Assembly: GCF_003427025.1 (NCBI RefSeq) | Contig: NZ_QVAI01000012.1 | Span: forward strand, 62,001 to 126,000 | Source: Jiangella endophytica | GTDB taxonomy: Bacteria > Actinomycetota > Actinomycetes > Jiangellales > Jiangellaceae | Reading direction: 5' to 3' | DNA: 64,000 nucleotides | Part shown: one piece after another, positions 36,950 through 45,920 of the stretch | Numbering within the stretch: position 1 is the stretch's first letter | Layout: each line of letters opens with the position of its first letter | Notes under the pieces: model-generated | The model's database searches: none | The model's input: the letters and a program-made list of their open reading frames with translations, nothing else | What the model was told of the DNA's origin: nothing | Program-made: the position numbers and the translations under genes

Positions 36950-37095
36950 CGGCTCTGCGAGGCGCATGCGGCGCTGTGCGGAGCGAGCGCCGCTGCTGAC
37001 CTGGATGCCGCCGGTCAGGGCGCCGTCGACGACGAGGTCGGTGCCGCTGATACGTGCCGACCGCCACGAAGTCCCGGAGGACTGCGGGTGGTCCG
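36950..37095 (-). pseudogene. Remnant of a short-chain dehydrogenase C-terminus
   Basis: On the minus strand one frame near 37075-37000 reads ISGTDLVVDGALTGGIQ, a typical C-terminal segment of short-chain dehydrogenases. There is no start, Rossmann motif or active-site Tyr-x3-Lys nearby, and the upstream part shifts frame. It is therefore a gene fragment between the B repeat and the DUF3107 gene. The limits are approximate. Confidence 0.45.
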
Positions 37096-37114
37096 CAGGC
37101 CTCCGGGGCGACGC

Positions 37115-37348
37115 TCAGACGGTGCCGAAGCCGACCCGTCGCTCGACCGGCTCGCCGATCTCGACGTACGTCAGGTGCTCGGTGCGCACCAGCAGCCGCC
37201 GGCCGCGCTCGTCGGTGAGGTCGAGCAGTCCGTTGGGGTCGCTGAGCGCCGAACGGACCGTGTTCTCGAGCTCCTTCGGCGACTGGCCGCTCTCGAGTAC
37301 CAGCTCCCGCGTGGCGTTGTGCACGCCGATCTTGACCTCCACGGCCAC
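37115..37348 (-). CDS. DUF3107 (TB9.4-like) small protein
   Basis: A 77-residue protein (MAVEVKIGVHNATRELVLESGQSPKELENTV). Length, start and position match the actinobacterial DUF3107 family, including the M. tuberculosis antigen TB9.4 (Rv3208A). No function has been proven for it. It lies downstream of the TetR gene on the same strand with a 115-bp gap. Confidence 0.92.
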   Translation of the reverse strand: MAVEVKIGVHNATRELVLESGQSPKELENTVRSALSDPNGLLDLTDERGRRLLVRTEHLTYVEIGEPVERRVGFGTV

Positions 37349-37463
37349 CCTCTTTCTCCCCTCGACCAGGACCTGCTTGTCGGTGTGGTGAAACCTCAGG
37401 CTAGTCGAGCCGATTCCGCCGCCGACGCCCTGTGCGCCGCGAGCGTAATCGGGCCGCCGCCGA

Positions 37464-38087
37464 TCAGCCGTCGCGCTTGGGGAAACCGCGGATGCCGCGC
37501 CAGCCGAGCGTGGCGACGAGCTCGGCGGCGGCCTGGCGCGGGATGCTGCCGCCGGACGACAGCCAGTACCGGGCGGTGACCTGCGCGATGCCGACCAGAC
37601 CGACCGCGAGCAGGTTCGACTCCTCCGGCGGCAGGCCGGTGTCGTCGGCGATGATCTGGCTGACCTCCTGAGCGCACAGCTCGGTCAGGCGGTCCAGCCG
37701 TTCGCGGACGGCCGGCTCGTTCGGCAGATCGGACTCGAACAGCAGCCGGTAGCCGCCGGAGTCGTTGTCGACGAACTCGAAGTAGGCGTTGACGGTGGCG
37801 ATGACCCGCTGCTTGTTGTCGTCGGTGGAGGCCATGGCGCGGTGCAGGATCGCCAGCAGCTCGTTCTTGCTGGCGTCGAGCAACGCGATGTACAGCTCCA
37901 TCTTGCCGGGGAAGTGCTGGTAGAGGACCGGCTTGCTGACCCCGGCGCGGTCGGCGATGTCGTCCATGGCCGCCGCGTGGTAGCCCTGTGCGACGAACAC
38001 CTCACGGGCGGCGCCGAGCAGCTGGGTGCGGCGCTGGTCCCGGGGCATGCGGATGCCGCGGGCCGGGATGGCGGGCACGGTCGTCAC
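37464..38087 (-). CDS. TetR-family regulator (Rv3208-like)
   Basis: A 207-residue regulator. I start it at GTG 38087 because GAGGAG lies 5 bp upstream; the first Met (MPRDQRRTQLLGAARE) is 13 residues later. The HTH is YHAAAMDDIADRAGVSKPVLYQHFPGKMELY. It belongs to the conserved helicase-moeZ neighbourhood. The regulated genes are unknown, and a palindrome lies just upstream. Confidence 0.92.
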   Translation of the reverse strand: MTTVPAIPARGIRMPRDQRRTQLLGAAREVFVAQGYHAAAMDDIADRAGVSKPVLYQHFPGKMELYIALLDASKNELLAILHRAMASTDDNKQRVIATVNAYFEFVDNDSGGYRLLFESDLPNEPAVRERLDRLTELCAQEVSQIIADDTGLPPEESNLLAVGLVGIAQVTARYWLSSGGSIPRQAAAELVATLGWRGIRGFPKRDG

Positions 38088-38112
38088 GGCACTCCTCGGA
38101 TTGGATATATGT

Positions 38113-38131
38113 CGGGATCGTATCGTTCCCG
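38113..38131. promoter_or_regulatory. Imperfect palindrome ahead of tetR
   Basis: CGGGATCGTATCGTTCCCG has dyad form CGGGA-n-CG-nnn-CG-n-TCCCG, about 25 bp before the TetR start and next to the A/T-rich ATATAT at 38106-38111. It is a candidate autoregulatory operator. Confidence 0.35.
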
Positions 38132-38142
38132 GCGCCGGACAC

Positions 38143-38331
38143 TCAGCGGTAGTCGTCGTCGTCGAAGCCGACCGGCTGGCGTTGTTCCTGCGCATCGGCG
38201 GGGTCGACATCGTCGGGGACGGCGGCCGCGGTGTCGTCCGGGCCGTTCGGATCGTCCAGCAGGTCGCGGTGCTGTTCGCTCAGATCGCCCTCGGCGACCT
38301 CGGGATCGTCGCCGTTCCAACGCTCGGTCAC
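38143..38331 (-). CDS. Small acidic hypothetical protein
   Basis: A 62-residue protein starting at GTG 38331, with AGGAGG about 6 bp upstream. It is strongly acidic and hydrophilic (EVAEGDLSEQHRDLLDDPNG; C-terminus VGFDDDDYR) with no membrane segment or cysteine, so probably disordered. It is first in a minus-strand run followed by the TetR and DUF3107 genes. I do not recognise the family. The good ribosome-binding site and composition argue that it is real. Confidence 0.65.
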   Translation of the reverse strand: MTERWNGDDPEVAEGDLSEQHRDLLDDPNGPDDTAAAVPDDVDPADAQEQRQPVGFDDDDYR

Positions 38332-38413
38332 AGTGCACCTCCTGGACCCCGTACCTCTCATCGACGGTACCCGCTCACCGTTCCCACAGTCCGGGGTGTG
38401 CCAACATCTCAGT

Positions 38414-39406
38414 GTGGAACGGATCGAGGCCTGGCCGGGGGAGCTGCGGACGCTCTCGACCGGGCGGCGCGTCAACGTCCGCCACACGACGCCGCCCGGA
38501 GCCGGCGACGACGACCGCACGCCGCTGGTGTACGTGCACGGCCTGGGCGGCTCGGCCACGAACTGGACGGCGCTCATGCGCGAGCTGCGCGACGACGCCG
38601 AGCAGTGGGCCATCGACCTCCCCGGGTTCGGTGAGTCCCCACGCGGCGACCACCACACCGTCGCCGAGTACGTCGCCGACGTCATCGCGTTCCTCGAGAC
38701 GTTCGACCGGCCGGTGCACCTGGTCGCCAACTCCCTCGGTGGGATGATCTGCGTCTACGTGGCGTCGCGGCGGCCCGACCTCGTGCTGACGCTGAGCCTG
38801 GTGTCCCCGGCCATGCCGCAGTACCGGCTGCCGTGGGCGGCGCAGGCGACCGCCGTCATGGCCGTGCCGTGGCTGGGCGAGCGGATCCTGCGCACGGCGA
38901 CCATGATCCCGGCGGAGAAGCAGGCCGAGCGCCTGACCGCCATGCTGTTCGCCAACGCGGCGGTGATCCCGGTGGCGGAGTTGACGTTCGCCGCGGAGCA
39001 GCGCGACCGCTGGATCGAGAAGCCCTACGCCGACGCCGTCCTGCTGGCGGCGCTGCGCTCGATCGTGCGCCACTACACGCAGGCGGGGCGGCGCTCGGCC
39101 TGGCGCGCGGCGAGCCACATCCTGCGGCCCACGCTGGTCGTCATGGGCGCCCGCGACGCGCTGGTCGGCGCATGGGGCCGTACGCGGTGGCGGCGGGCGC
39201 TGCGCTACGCCCGGCTCGTGTACATGCCGAACACCGGACACGTCGCGATGATGGAGCACCCGCGCGCCGTCGCCGAGATCATCCGCGAGTTCATCAGCGA
39301 CACGTCCAGGATCCGGACACCGGCGTCCACCAGGCGAACACTCGACCGGGGAATGCGGCAGGCCGTGGCACCGTTGGCAGAGGAAAGAACACACGCCTCG
39401 AACTGA
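38414..39406 (+). CDS. Alpha/beta hydrolase
   Basis: A 330-residue enzyme starting at GTG 38414 (VERIEAWPGELRTL). It has an oxyanion-hole HGLGGSATNW, nucleophile elbow VANSLGGM (Ser flanked by Asn and Leu rather than Gly-x-Ser-x-Gly), acid in MGARDALVG and catalytic His in MPNTGHVAMMEHP. The C-terminal 30 residues are basic. Family members hydrolyse esters or related bonds; substrate unknown. It precedes moeZ by 11 bp, as in other actinobacteria. Confidence 0.9.
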   Translation: MERIEAWPGELRTLSTGRRVNVRHTTPPGAGDDDRTPLVYVHGLGGSATNWTALMRELRDDAEQWAIDLPGFGESPRGDHHTVAEYVADVIAFLETFDRPVHLVANSLGGMICVYVASRRPDLVLTLSLVSPAMPQYRLPWAAQATAVMAVPWLGERILRTATMIPAEKQAERLTAMLFANAAVIPVAELTFAAEQRDRWIEKPYADAVLLAALRSIVRHYTQAGRRSAWRAASHILRPTLVVMGARDALVGAWGRTRWRRALRYARLVYMPNTGHVAMMEHPRAVAEIIREFISDTSRIRTPASTRRTLDRGMRQAVAPLAEERTHASN

Positions 39407-39417
39407 CGGAGCCGATC

Positions 39418-40590
39418 GTGTCCCTGCCTCCTCTGGTGGAGCCCGCCCCGGAGCTCACTGTGGACGAGGTGCGCCGCTACTCCCGGCACCTCATCATCCC
39501 TGACGTCGGTATGGACGGCCAGAAGCGGCTGAAGAACGCGAAGGTGCTGGTGGTCGGCGCGGGCGGACTCGGTTCGCCGGCGCTGCTGTACCTCGCCGCC
39601 GCCGGAGTGGGCACGCTGGGCATCGTCGAGTTCGACGAGGTCGACGAGTCCAACCTGCAGCGCCAGATCATCCACGGCCAGTCCGACGTCGGCCGCTCGA
39701 AGGCGCAGTCGGCGCGCGACTCCGTCAAGGAGGTCAACCCGTACGTCGACGTCGTGCTGCACGAGACGCGCCTCGACAACGACAACGTGCTCGAGATCTT
39801 CGCCGGCTACGACCTCATCCTCGACGGCACCGACAACTTCGCCACTCGCTACCTGGTGAACGACGCCGCCGTGCTGCTCGGCAAGCCGTACGTGTGGGGC
39901 TCGATCTACCGGTTCGAGGGTCAGGTCAGCGTGTTCTGGGCCGAGCAGGGGCCGAACTACCGCGACCTCTACCCCGAGCCCCCGCCGCCCGGCATGGTGC
40001 CGTCGTGCGCCGAGGGTGGCGTGCTGGGCGTGCTGTGCGCGTCCATCGGTTCGATCATGGTCACCGAGGCGATCAAGCTGATCACCGGCATCGGCGACCC
40101 TCTGCTGGGCCGGCTGATGATCTACGACGCGCTCGAGATGAACTACACGACGCTCAAGATCCGCAAGGACCCGACCGCCGAGCCGATCACCGAGCTGATC
40201 GACTACGAGGCGTTCTGCGGCACGCTCAGCGACGAGGCGGCCGAGGCCGCCGCCGACGCCACCATCTCGGTGGTCAAGCTGAAGAGCTGGCTCGACGAGC
40301 GCGGCCGCGGCGAGCGCGACTTCCTCCTCGTCGACGTGCGCGAGCCGAACGAGTACGAGATCAACCGCATCCCCGGCGCGGTGCTCATCCCGAAGGGCGA
40401 GTTCCTCACCGGCGAGGCGCTGGGCAAGCTGCCGCAGGACAAGCAGGTCGTGCTGCACTGCAAGTCGGGCATGCGCTCGGCCGAGGCACTCGCCGTCGTC
40501 AAGGGCGCCGGCCTGGCCGACGCCGTCCACGTCGGTGGCGGGGTCGCCGCGTGGGTCAACCAGATCGACCCGTCCCAGCCCTCGTACTGA
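39418..40590 (+). CDS. moeZ: MoeZ: sulfur-carrier adenylyltransferase/sulfurtransferase
   Basis: A 390-residue fusion starting at GTG 39418. Residues about 15-265 are an E1-like ThiF/MoeB domain (GAGGLGSPALLYLAAAGVG nucleotide site, ESNLQRQIIHG, DGTDNFATRYLVND). Residues about 285-390 are a rhodanese domain with catalytic Cys in HCKSGMRS. The enzyme adenylates the C-terminus of small sulfur carriers such as MoaD or CysO and transfers sulfur, supporting molybdopterin and cysteine synthesis. The CxxC zinc ligands are only partly visible (one Cys in VPSCAEGG, one in LGVLCAS). Confidence 0.95.
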   Translation: MSLPPLVEPAPELTVDEVRRYSRHLIIPDVGMDGQKRLKNAKVLVVGAGGLGSPALLYLAAAGVGTLGIVEFDEVDESNLQRQIIHGQSDVGRSKAQSARDSVKEVNPYVDVVLHETRLDNDNVLEIFAGYDLILDGTDNFATRYLVNDAAVLLGKPYVWGSIYRFEGQVSVFWAEQGPNYRDLYPEPPPPGMVPSCAEGGVLGVLCASIGSIMVTEAIKLITGIGDPLLGRLMIYDALEMNYTTLKIRKDPTAEPITELIDYEAFCGTLSDEAAEAAADATISVVKLKSWLDERGRGERDFLLVDVREPNEYEINRIPGAVLIPKGEFLTGEALGKLPQDKQVVLHCKSGMRSAEALAVVKGAGLADAVHVGGGVAAWVNQIDPSQPSY

Positions 40591-40628
40591 TCCTCGGTTC
40601 CGTCCGGCCGGGGTGACACCCTGGCTCC

Positions 40629-41018
40629 ATGCGACGCCTGCTGGCCGCCACGACACTCGTCGTGGCGGCCGGTTGCGGTTCTGACCCCGACGACGGCGAG
40701 CGCGAGCCGGTGGTCTACGGCATGCGGGTCGAGGTGGGGGAGCGCTACCTCGCCGTCCTGATGCTGGCACCGGCGGCTGATGGAACGGGGCCCGCGTGGC
40801 ACCCCTTGGCCGCCGACGCCCTCTTCACCGTGGACGACGAAGGCGTCCCCGAGGCGACCGGCCCCGACACCCCGGCGCGCGGTGCGCTGTCCGGCGAGTC
40901 GGTGGAGGACGTCACCGCCCGGCTTGCCGCGACGGCGGCGGACCCAGTCGCCGCCCGGTTCTTCGACCTCGACCCGGTCGCCCGCTACGAGGCGGTCGTC
41001 CGGGCGACCGAGCGCTGA
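40629..41018 (+). CDS. Small putative lipoprotein
   Basis: A 129-residue protein with signal MRRLLAATTLVVAAGCGS and lipobox VAAGC. The rest is acidic and Ala/Pro-rich with no recognised domain. It follows moeZ by 38 bp and is convergent with the flippase-like gene, with 4 bp between stops. Probably membrane-anchored; function unknown. Confidence 0.7.
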   Translation: MRRLLAATTLVVAAGCGSDPDDGEREPVVYGMRVEVGERYLAVLMLAPAADGTGPAWHPLAADALFTVDDEGVPEATGPDTPARGALSGESVEDVTARLAATAADPVAARFFDLDPVARYEAVVRATER

Positions 41019-41022
41019 GCCG

Positions 41023-43425
41023 TCAGAGCAGGTCGCGGCGCTGCATCTGGGTCCAGAGCACCCAGCCGGGCAGGATCGGCAGCCAGAACGAGACCAGCCG
41101 GAACACCAGCACCGCCGTCACGGCCGTCGTCGCGCCGACGCCCAGGGTGCTGACGCCGGCCGTCAGCGCGGCCTCGACGGCACCGAGGCCACCAGGGGTC
41201 GGGACGGCCATGCCGAGCGTGTTGCCGACGAGCTGGACGACGGCCATGGCGGCGAGGTTCGCGGCGCCGCCGACCGCCTTCAGGCACACGTAGAAGCAGA
41301 AGATCAGGCTGGCCGACTGCAGCACGATGCCGGCCAGCGCCATCAGCAGCTTGCGCGGATTGCTGAGCACGTCGAGCAGCCGCGGCAGACCGCGCTGGGC
41401 GAAGTCGCTCCACAGCGCCCGCAGCCGCAACCGCACCGGCGGGATCAGCGCCAGCACGGCCGCGGCCGCCAGCACGATCAGCACGATGATCAGCGTGTTC
41501 AGCGACGGGTCGATGTCCGGCGCGGCCGACGACCCCGACACGACGCCGAGGATGCCGATGACCGGGAAGGTGATGGAGACGTTGGCGACCTGGTTGGCGG
41601 CGACGCTCGCCGCGGCCAGCGGGGCCGCGACGCCGGCCTTCGTCAGGACCCGGATGTTGATCGCGACGACGCCGACCGTGGCCGGCGCGAACAGCCGCAG
41701 GAAGCCCAGTGACACCTGCGCGCCGACCACCCGCCAGAACGGCACCTTCTCCGGCACGAACCCGAGCAGCGCGAACGTCGCCCCGATGTAGCTGGTGAAG
41801 ATCAGCACGATCGCGAGGAACAGCCAGCGCCAGTCGGTCTGCGACCACAACTGGGTGAGCGACACGTCGGACAGCTGGGTGCCGACGAGGTAGACGGCGA
41901 ACACCACGCCCACGCCGGTGAGCAGCGACAACGGCCGCAGCCGCTGCAGGCGCACCGGCTCGTCGGGTTCCTGCCCGGTGCTGCTGACCAGTCCGTCGCG
42001 CAGCTTCGTCAGCACGTCGCGGCGGCCCTTGAGGTCGAGCCGGGTCGAGCGGGCCAGCGCCACCGGCTGCAGCAGCGGGATCGCCGCGCTGACGACGTCG
42101 CGGCCGAGCACCCGGATGGCGGTGTCGATGGTGCGGTCGACGCCGACGACGAGCGCGCAGCCGACCAGCGCCTGGGCGAGGTCGGCTCGGATGGCCAGCT
42201 CCGGCGCCGCCACCTCGCCGCCGGACGGGTCGAGCAGCCAGATCTTGCCGGCCTCGGAGATGAGGATGGTGCGCCCGGAGATGCGCCGGTGCGCCACCTC
42301 GTTGCGGCGCAGCCGGCCCAGCTGCCGCCACAGGTCCTCGAGCATCGCGTCGGTGACCTGGTCGGCCGGCATGTTGGCGAGGATCGTGCCGGGCACGTGG
42401 TCGTAGACGATGGCGGCGGCGTCGGACCCGATGCGAAGGACGTTGCGCAGCTTGGGCGTGCGTGCGCCGGCCCGCGAGACGGCGAGGGCCTGCAGCGTGA
42501 TCTGGTTCACGGCGTTGCGCATCGTCACCATCTGCCGCGGCAGCACCTCCTCGCGGGTGCGGATCTGGTCGGCGGCGCGGACGACGATGCCGGCGCCGTC
42601 GTCGTCGCGGTCCAGCACGAGGACGCCGAGCGCGCCCTGTGAGCTCTCGGCGATGTAACGGCGGTACTTGTCGACCGGGTCGGCACGCAGCGAGGTGACG
42701 TCGTAGCCGTTGTCGCGGAGCACGGCGGCCACCTTGTGCCCGTTCGGCGCCAGCGACGGCTGACCGCTGATCAGCCGCACGAGCAGGCCCATCGCCCGGC
42801 CGAGGGCCAGCGAGACCAGCAGCCCGCCGACGGTGACCTCGCCCTGGAACAGCCAGACGGCGAAACTGCCGGCGATGGCGAACGTCGCGACCTGCCGGAT
42901 GCGGGGCAGCTGCAGCCGCGAGATGACGGTCATCATCGCCACCAGCAGCGTCGGCATGGCGGGCACTGCCGTGCCGTCGAACCCGTTCACGACCGGCACG
43001 AAGGTGTCGTGCAGGCGCTCCGGGGCCGCTCCGGCCAGCCAGTTCGACAGCAGCGCCGCGGCGACCGAGGCCACCGCGCCGGCGGCCAGCAGCTCGACCG
43101 TCGTCCGCATGCGGCCGCGGACCATCAGCAGGAACACCAGCACGGGCGGCAACAGCAGGCTGGCCAGCTCGGACGCCAGCGCGATGAAGTCGACCGGGCC
43201 GCTCGGGACGACGCGGTTGAGGGCGGCGAGGTCGGCGGTCAGGCTGGTGAGCGTCCGTTCGGCCACGACGGCCAGCGCCGCCAGCGCCGTCATGAGGACG
43301 AGGACGAAGACAAGCCGCAGACCGTCGATCGGGCGGCGGGTACGACGGGGTAGCGGCGGCTCCTCGACCACGATCTTCCCGGCCGGGACTCGCCGGGTGC
43401 GTGTCACCTCGGTCGTCTCCGTCAT
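41023..43425 (-). CDS. Flippase-like (LPG-synthase TM) protein with internal pseudokinase, paralogue 1
   Basis: An 800-residue protein starting at ATG 43425 (MTETTEVTRT), the Met that aligns with its neighbour paralogue. An N-terminal set of membrane helices (about 30-205) precedes a kinase-like domain (about 225-420: LAPNGHKVAAVL, GALGVLVLDRDDDG, YDHVPGTIL, then AHRRISGRTILISEAGKIWLLDPSGG). A lysylphosphatidylglycerol-synthase/flippase-type membrane domain follows (about 465-795; QTDWRWLFLAI, VPTPGGLGAVEAAL). The kinase HxD motif reads HRR, so it is probably inactive, although DPSGG keeps the DFG-position Asp. It may move a lipid or sense one. Confidence 0.85.
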   Translation of the reverse strand: MTETTEVTRTRRVPAGKIVVEEPPLPRRTRRPIDGLRLVFVLVLMTALAALAVVAERTLTSLTADLAALNRVVPSGPVDFIALASELASLLLPPVLVFLLMVRGRMRTTVELLAAGAVASVAAALLSNWLAGAAPERLHDTFVPVVNGFDGTAVPAMPTLLVAMMTVISRLQLPRIRQVATFAIAGSFAVWLFQGEVTVGGLLVSLALGRAMGLLVRLISGQPSLAPNGHKVAAVLRDNGYDVTSLRADPVDKYRRYIAESSQGALGVLVLDRDDDGAGIVVRAADQIRTREEVLPRQMVTMRNAVNQITLQALAVSRAGARTPKLRNVLRIGSDAAAIVYDHVPGTILANMPADQVTDAMLEDLWRQLGRLRRNEVAHRRISGRTILISEAGKIWLLDPSGGEVAAPELAIRADLAQALVGCALVVGVDRTIDTAIRVLGRDVVSAAIPLLQPVALARSTRLDLKGRRDVLTKLRDGLVSSTGQEPDEPVRLQRLRPLSLLTGVGVVFAVYLVGTQLSDVSLTQLWSQTDWRWLFLAIVLIFTSYIGATFALLGFVPEKVPFWRVVGAQVSLGFLRLFAPATVGVVAINIRVLTKAGVAAPLAAASVAANQVANVSITFPVIGILGVVSGSSAAPDIDPSLNTLIIVLIVLAAAAVLALIPPVRLRLRALWSDFAQRGLPRLLDVLSNPRKLLMALAGIVLQSASLIFCFYVCLKAVGGAANLAAMAVVQLVGNTLGMAVPTPGGLGAVEAALTAGVSTLGVGATTAVTAVLVFRLVSFWLPILPGWVLWTQMQRRDLL

Positions 43426-43477
43426 CGCAGACCGATCGTCGCATGCGCGCGGTTCGGTCATGGTGACGACCCGCAAC

Positions 43478-45865
43478 TCAGAGCAGGCCGCGCCGCCGCA
43501 TCTGCGTCCACAACACCCAGCCGGGCAGGATCGGCAACCAGAACGACACGATGCGGAAGACGAGCACGGCGGTGACCGCCGCCGAGGTCGTGACGCCCAG
43601 GGTGCTGACCCCGGCGGTCAGCGCCGCCTCGACCGCGCCCAGGCCGCCGGGGGTCGGCACGGCGGTGCCCAGCGTGTTGCCGACCAGCTGGACGACGGCG
43701 AGCCCGGCCAGGTTGACGGTCTCGCCGACGGCCAGCAGACAGGCGTAGAAGCAGAGGATCAGGCTGGCGGACTGGCCCAGGATGCCGCCCACCGCCATGG
43801 CCAGCTTGCGCGGGTCGCTCAGCACGTCCAGCAGCCGGGGCAGACCGCGCTCGGCGAAGTCGCTCCACAGCGTGCGCAGCCGCGACCGCACCGGCGGGGT
43901 GATCGCGACGACCGAGGCCGCCAGCAGCAGCCCGAGCACCACGATCAGGGTGCTCGACGACGGCAGCCCCGGCAGCGTGTTGTATCCGGAGACCACCGCC
44001 AGCACGGCGAGCAGCGGGAACGTGACGGCGACCTGCGCGACCTGGTTGGCCGCGACGCTGGCCGCCGCCAGCGGCGCCGCGACGCCGGACTTCGTCAGCA
44101 GCCGGATGTTCATCGCGACGTTGCCCACCGTCGTGGGCGCCATCAGCCGCAGGAACCCGATCGCCACCTGCGCGCCCACGACCCGCCAGAACGGCACCCG
44201 TTCCGGCACGAAGCCGAGCAGGCCCAGCGCCATGGTGAGGTAGTTGGCGAACATCAGGCCGACCGCCAGGATGAGCCACCGCCAGTCGGTGCGGTCCCAC
44301 AACTCGGTGAACGACACATCGGACAGCTGGGTGCCGACGAGGTACACCGCCACGACCGTGCCGACGCCGGTGAGCAGCGACAGCGGCCGGATCCGCTGCA
44401 GCCGCAGCGGCTCGGCCGGCGCGCCGAGGCGGTCGACCAGCCGGTCGCGCAGCCGGATGAGCACCTCGCGGTGGCCCTTGACCTGTTGCCGAGTGCCCGG
44501 CGTCAGCGCGATCGGCTGCAGCAGCGGGATGGCCGAGCGCACGACGTCGGGGCCGAGCACCTCCAGCGCGGTGTCGACGACGCGGTCCGCGCCGGCCACG
44601 ATGCTGGTGGCGGTGAGCGCCTGGGCGAGGTCGGTGCGCATCGCGACGTCGGTGGCGGCCAGCTCGCCGCCGGACGGGCTGAGCAGCCAGATGCGGCCGT
44701 CGTCGTCGGCCAGGATGGTGCGGCCGGACAGCCGGCGGTGCGCGACGTGGCCGCGGCGCAGGTCGCCGAGCTGCTGCCAGAGATCGACCAGCATGTCGTC
44801 GGTGACCTGGTCGGCGGTGAGGTCGCTGAGCGCGGTGCCGTGGACGTAGTCGTACACGAGCGCGGCGGAGTCGCCGTCGATGCGCAGGATGGTGCGCAGC
44901 CCCGGGGTGCGCGCGCCGGCGCGGGCGACCGCGAACGACTGCAGCGCGATGCGGTCGATCGCGTCGCGCAGCGTCACCGTCTGGCGCGGCAGCACCTCCT
45001 CGCGGGTGCGCAGCCGGTCGACCGCCCGGGCGATGGTGCCGGCGCCCTCGTGGTTGCGGTCCAGCACCAGCACGCTGTACCGCGCGTCGGGAGTCTCGGC
45101 GGTGAGCCGGCGGTACTCGCCGGACGGGTCCGCGCGCAGCGCCTTCAACTGGTAGCCGGCCGCCTCGAGCGTCGCGGCGATCTTCTGCCCGCTCGGTGCC
45201 AGCGACGGCTGCCCGCCGACGATGCGCACCAGCAGCCCGGCCGCGATGCCGATGCTGGTGGCGATCAGCAGGCCGCCGACGGTCGCGTCGCCCTGCAGCA
45301 GCTCGACGGCGTACGTGCCCGCGATGGCGAACAGCGCGACCTGCCGCAGCCGCTTGACGTCCAGCTGCGACACGACGGTGACGACGGCGACCAGCAGCGC
45401 CGAGTAGGCGGGCACCGGCGTGCCCTCGACGCCGTCGACGAAGGGGACCAGGCTGTCGTGCAGCCGCTGCGGCGCCGGCCCGGTCAGCCACTCCGACACC
45501 AGCGCCGCGGCGACGGACGCGGCGACACCGGCGATCAGCAGCTCGACGGTGGTCCGTACCCGGCCGCGGATCATCAGCACCGCGACCAGCACGATCGGGA
45601 TGACGACGCCGGCCAGGTTCGCGGCGAAGTCGACGATGCCGACGATGCTGCCCGGCACCCGGGTGTTGAGATCGGCGAGATCCTCCGTGATCGCCGTCAT
45701 GGTCCGTTCGGCGATGATGGACATCGCGACCAGGCCCGTCAGCACGCCGCTCACGATGAGCAGCGACAACATGTCGGCCGGTCGCCGCGTGCGCGGAGGC
45801 AGCGGCGGCTCGTCGACCACGATCTCGTCGGCCGACGTGTTGGCTGCATCCTGGGGTTCTGTCAT
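43478..45865 (-). CDS. Flippase-like protein with internal pseudokinase, paralogue 2
   Basis: A 795-residue tandem paralogue of the preceding entry, with the same three parts and long near-identical stretches (VPTPGGLGAVEAALTAGVS, LPILPGWVLWTQM). It starts at ATG 45865 (MTEPQDAANT), 52 bp upstream of paralogue 1, so both are likely one transcript. Here the kinase motif is HRRLSGRTIL and the DFG-position Asp is also lost (LLSPSGG), a step further in decay of the active site. A duplication kept in tandem suggests distinct partners or a heteromer. Confidence 0.85.
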   Translation of the reverse strand: MTEPQDAANTSADEIVVDEPPLPPRTRRPADMLSLLIVSGVLTGLVAMSIIAERTMTAITEDLADLNTRVPGSIVGIVDFAANLAGVVIPIVLVAVLMIRGRVRTTVELLIAGVAASVAAALVSEWLTGPAPQRLHDSLVPFVDGVEGTPVPAYSALLVAVVTVVSQLDVKRLRQVALFAIAGTYAVELLQGDATVGGLLIATSIGIAAGLLVRIVGGQPSLAPSGQKIAATLEAAGYQLKALRADPSGEYRRLTAETPDARYSVLVLDRNHEGAGTIARAVDRLRTREEVLPRQTVTLRDAIDRIALQSFAVARAGARTPGLRTILRIDGDSAALVYDYVHGTALSDLTADQVTDDMLVDLWQQLGDLRRGHVAHRRLSGRTILADDDGRIWLLSPSGGELAATDVAMRTDLAQALTATSIVAGADRVVDTALEVLGPDVVRSAIPLLQPIALTPGTRQQVKGHREVLIRLRDRLVDRLGAPAEPLRLQRIRPLSLLTGVGTVVAVYLVGTQLSDVSFTELWDRTDWRWLILAVGLMFANYLTMALGLLGFVPERVPFWRVVGAQVAIGFLRLMAPTTVGNVAMNIRLLTKSGVAAPLAAASVAANQVAQVAVTFPLLAVLAVVSGYNTLPGLPSSSTLIVVLGLLLAASVVAITPPVRSRLRTLWSDFAERGLPRLLDVLSDPRKLAMAVGGILGQSASLILCFYACLLAVGETVNLAGLAVVQLVGNTLGTAVPTPGGLGAVEAALTAGVSTLGVTTSAAVTAVLVFRIVSFWLPILPGWVLWTQMRRRGLL

Positions 45866-45920
45866 CGAAGGAGCATCGTCGCACGCCGGGCCGCTCGTGA
45901 TGGTCAGGCACCATGGGCCG

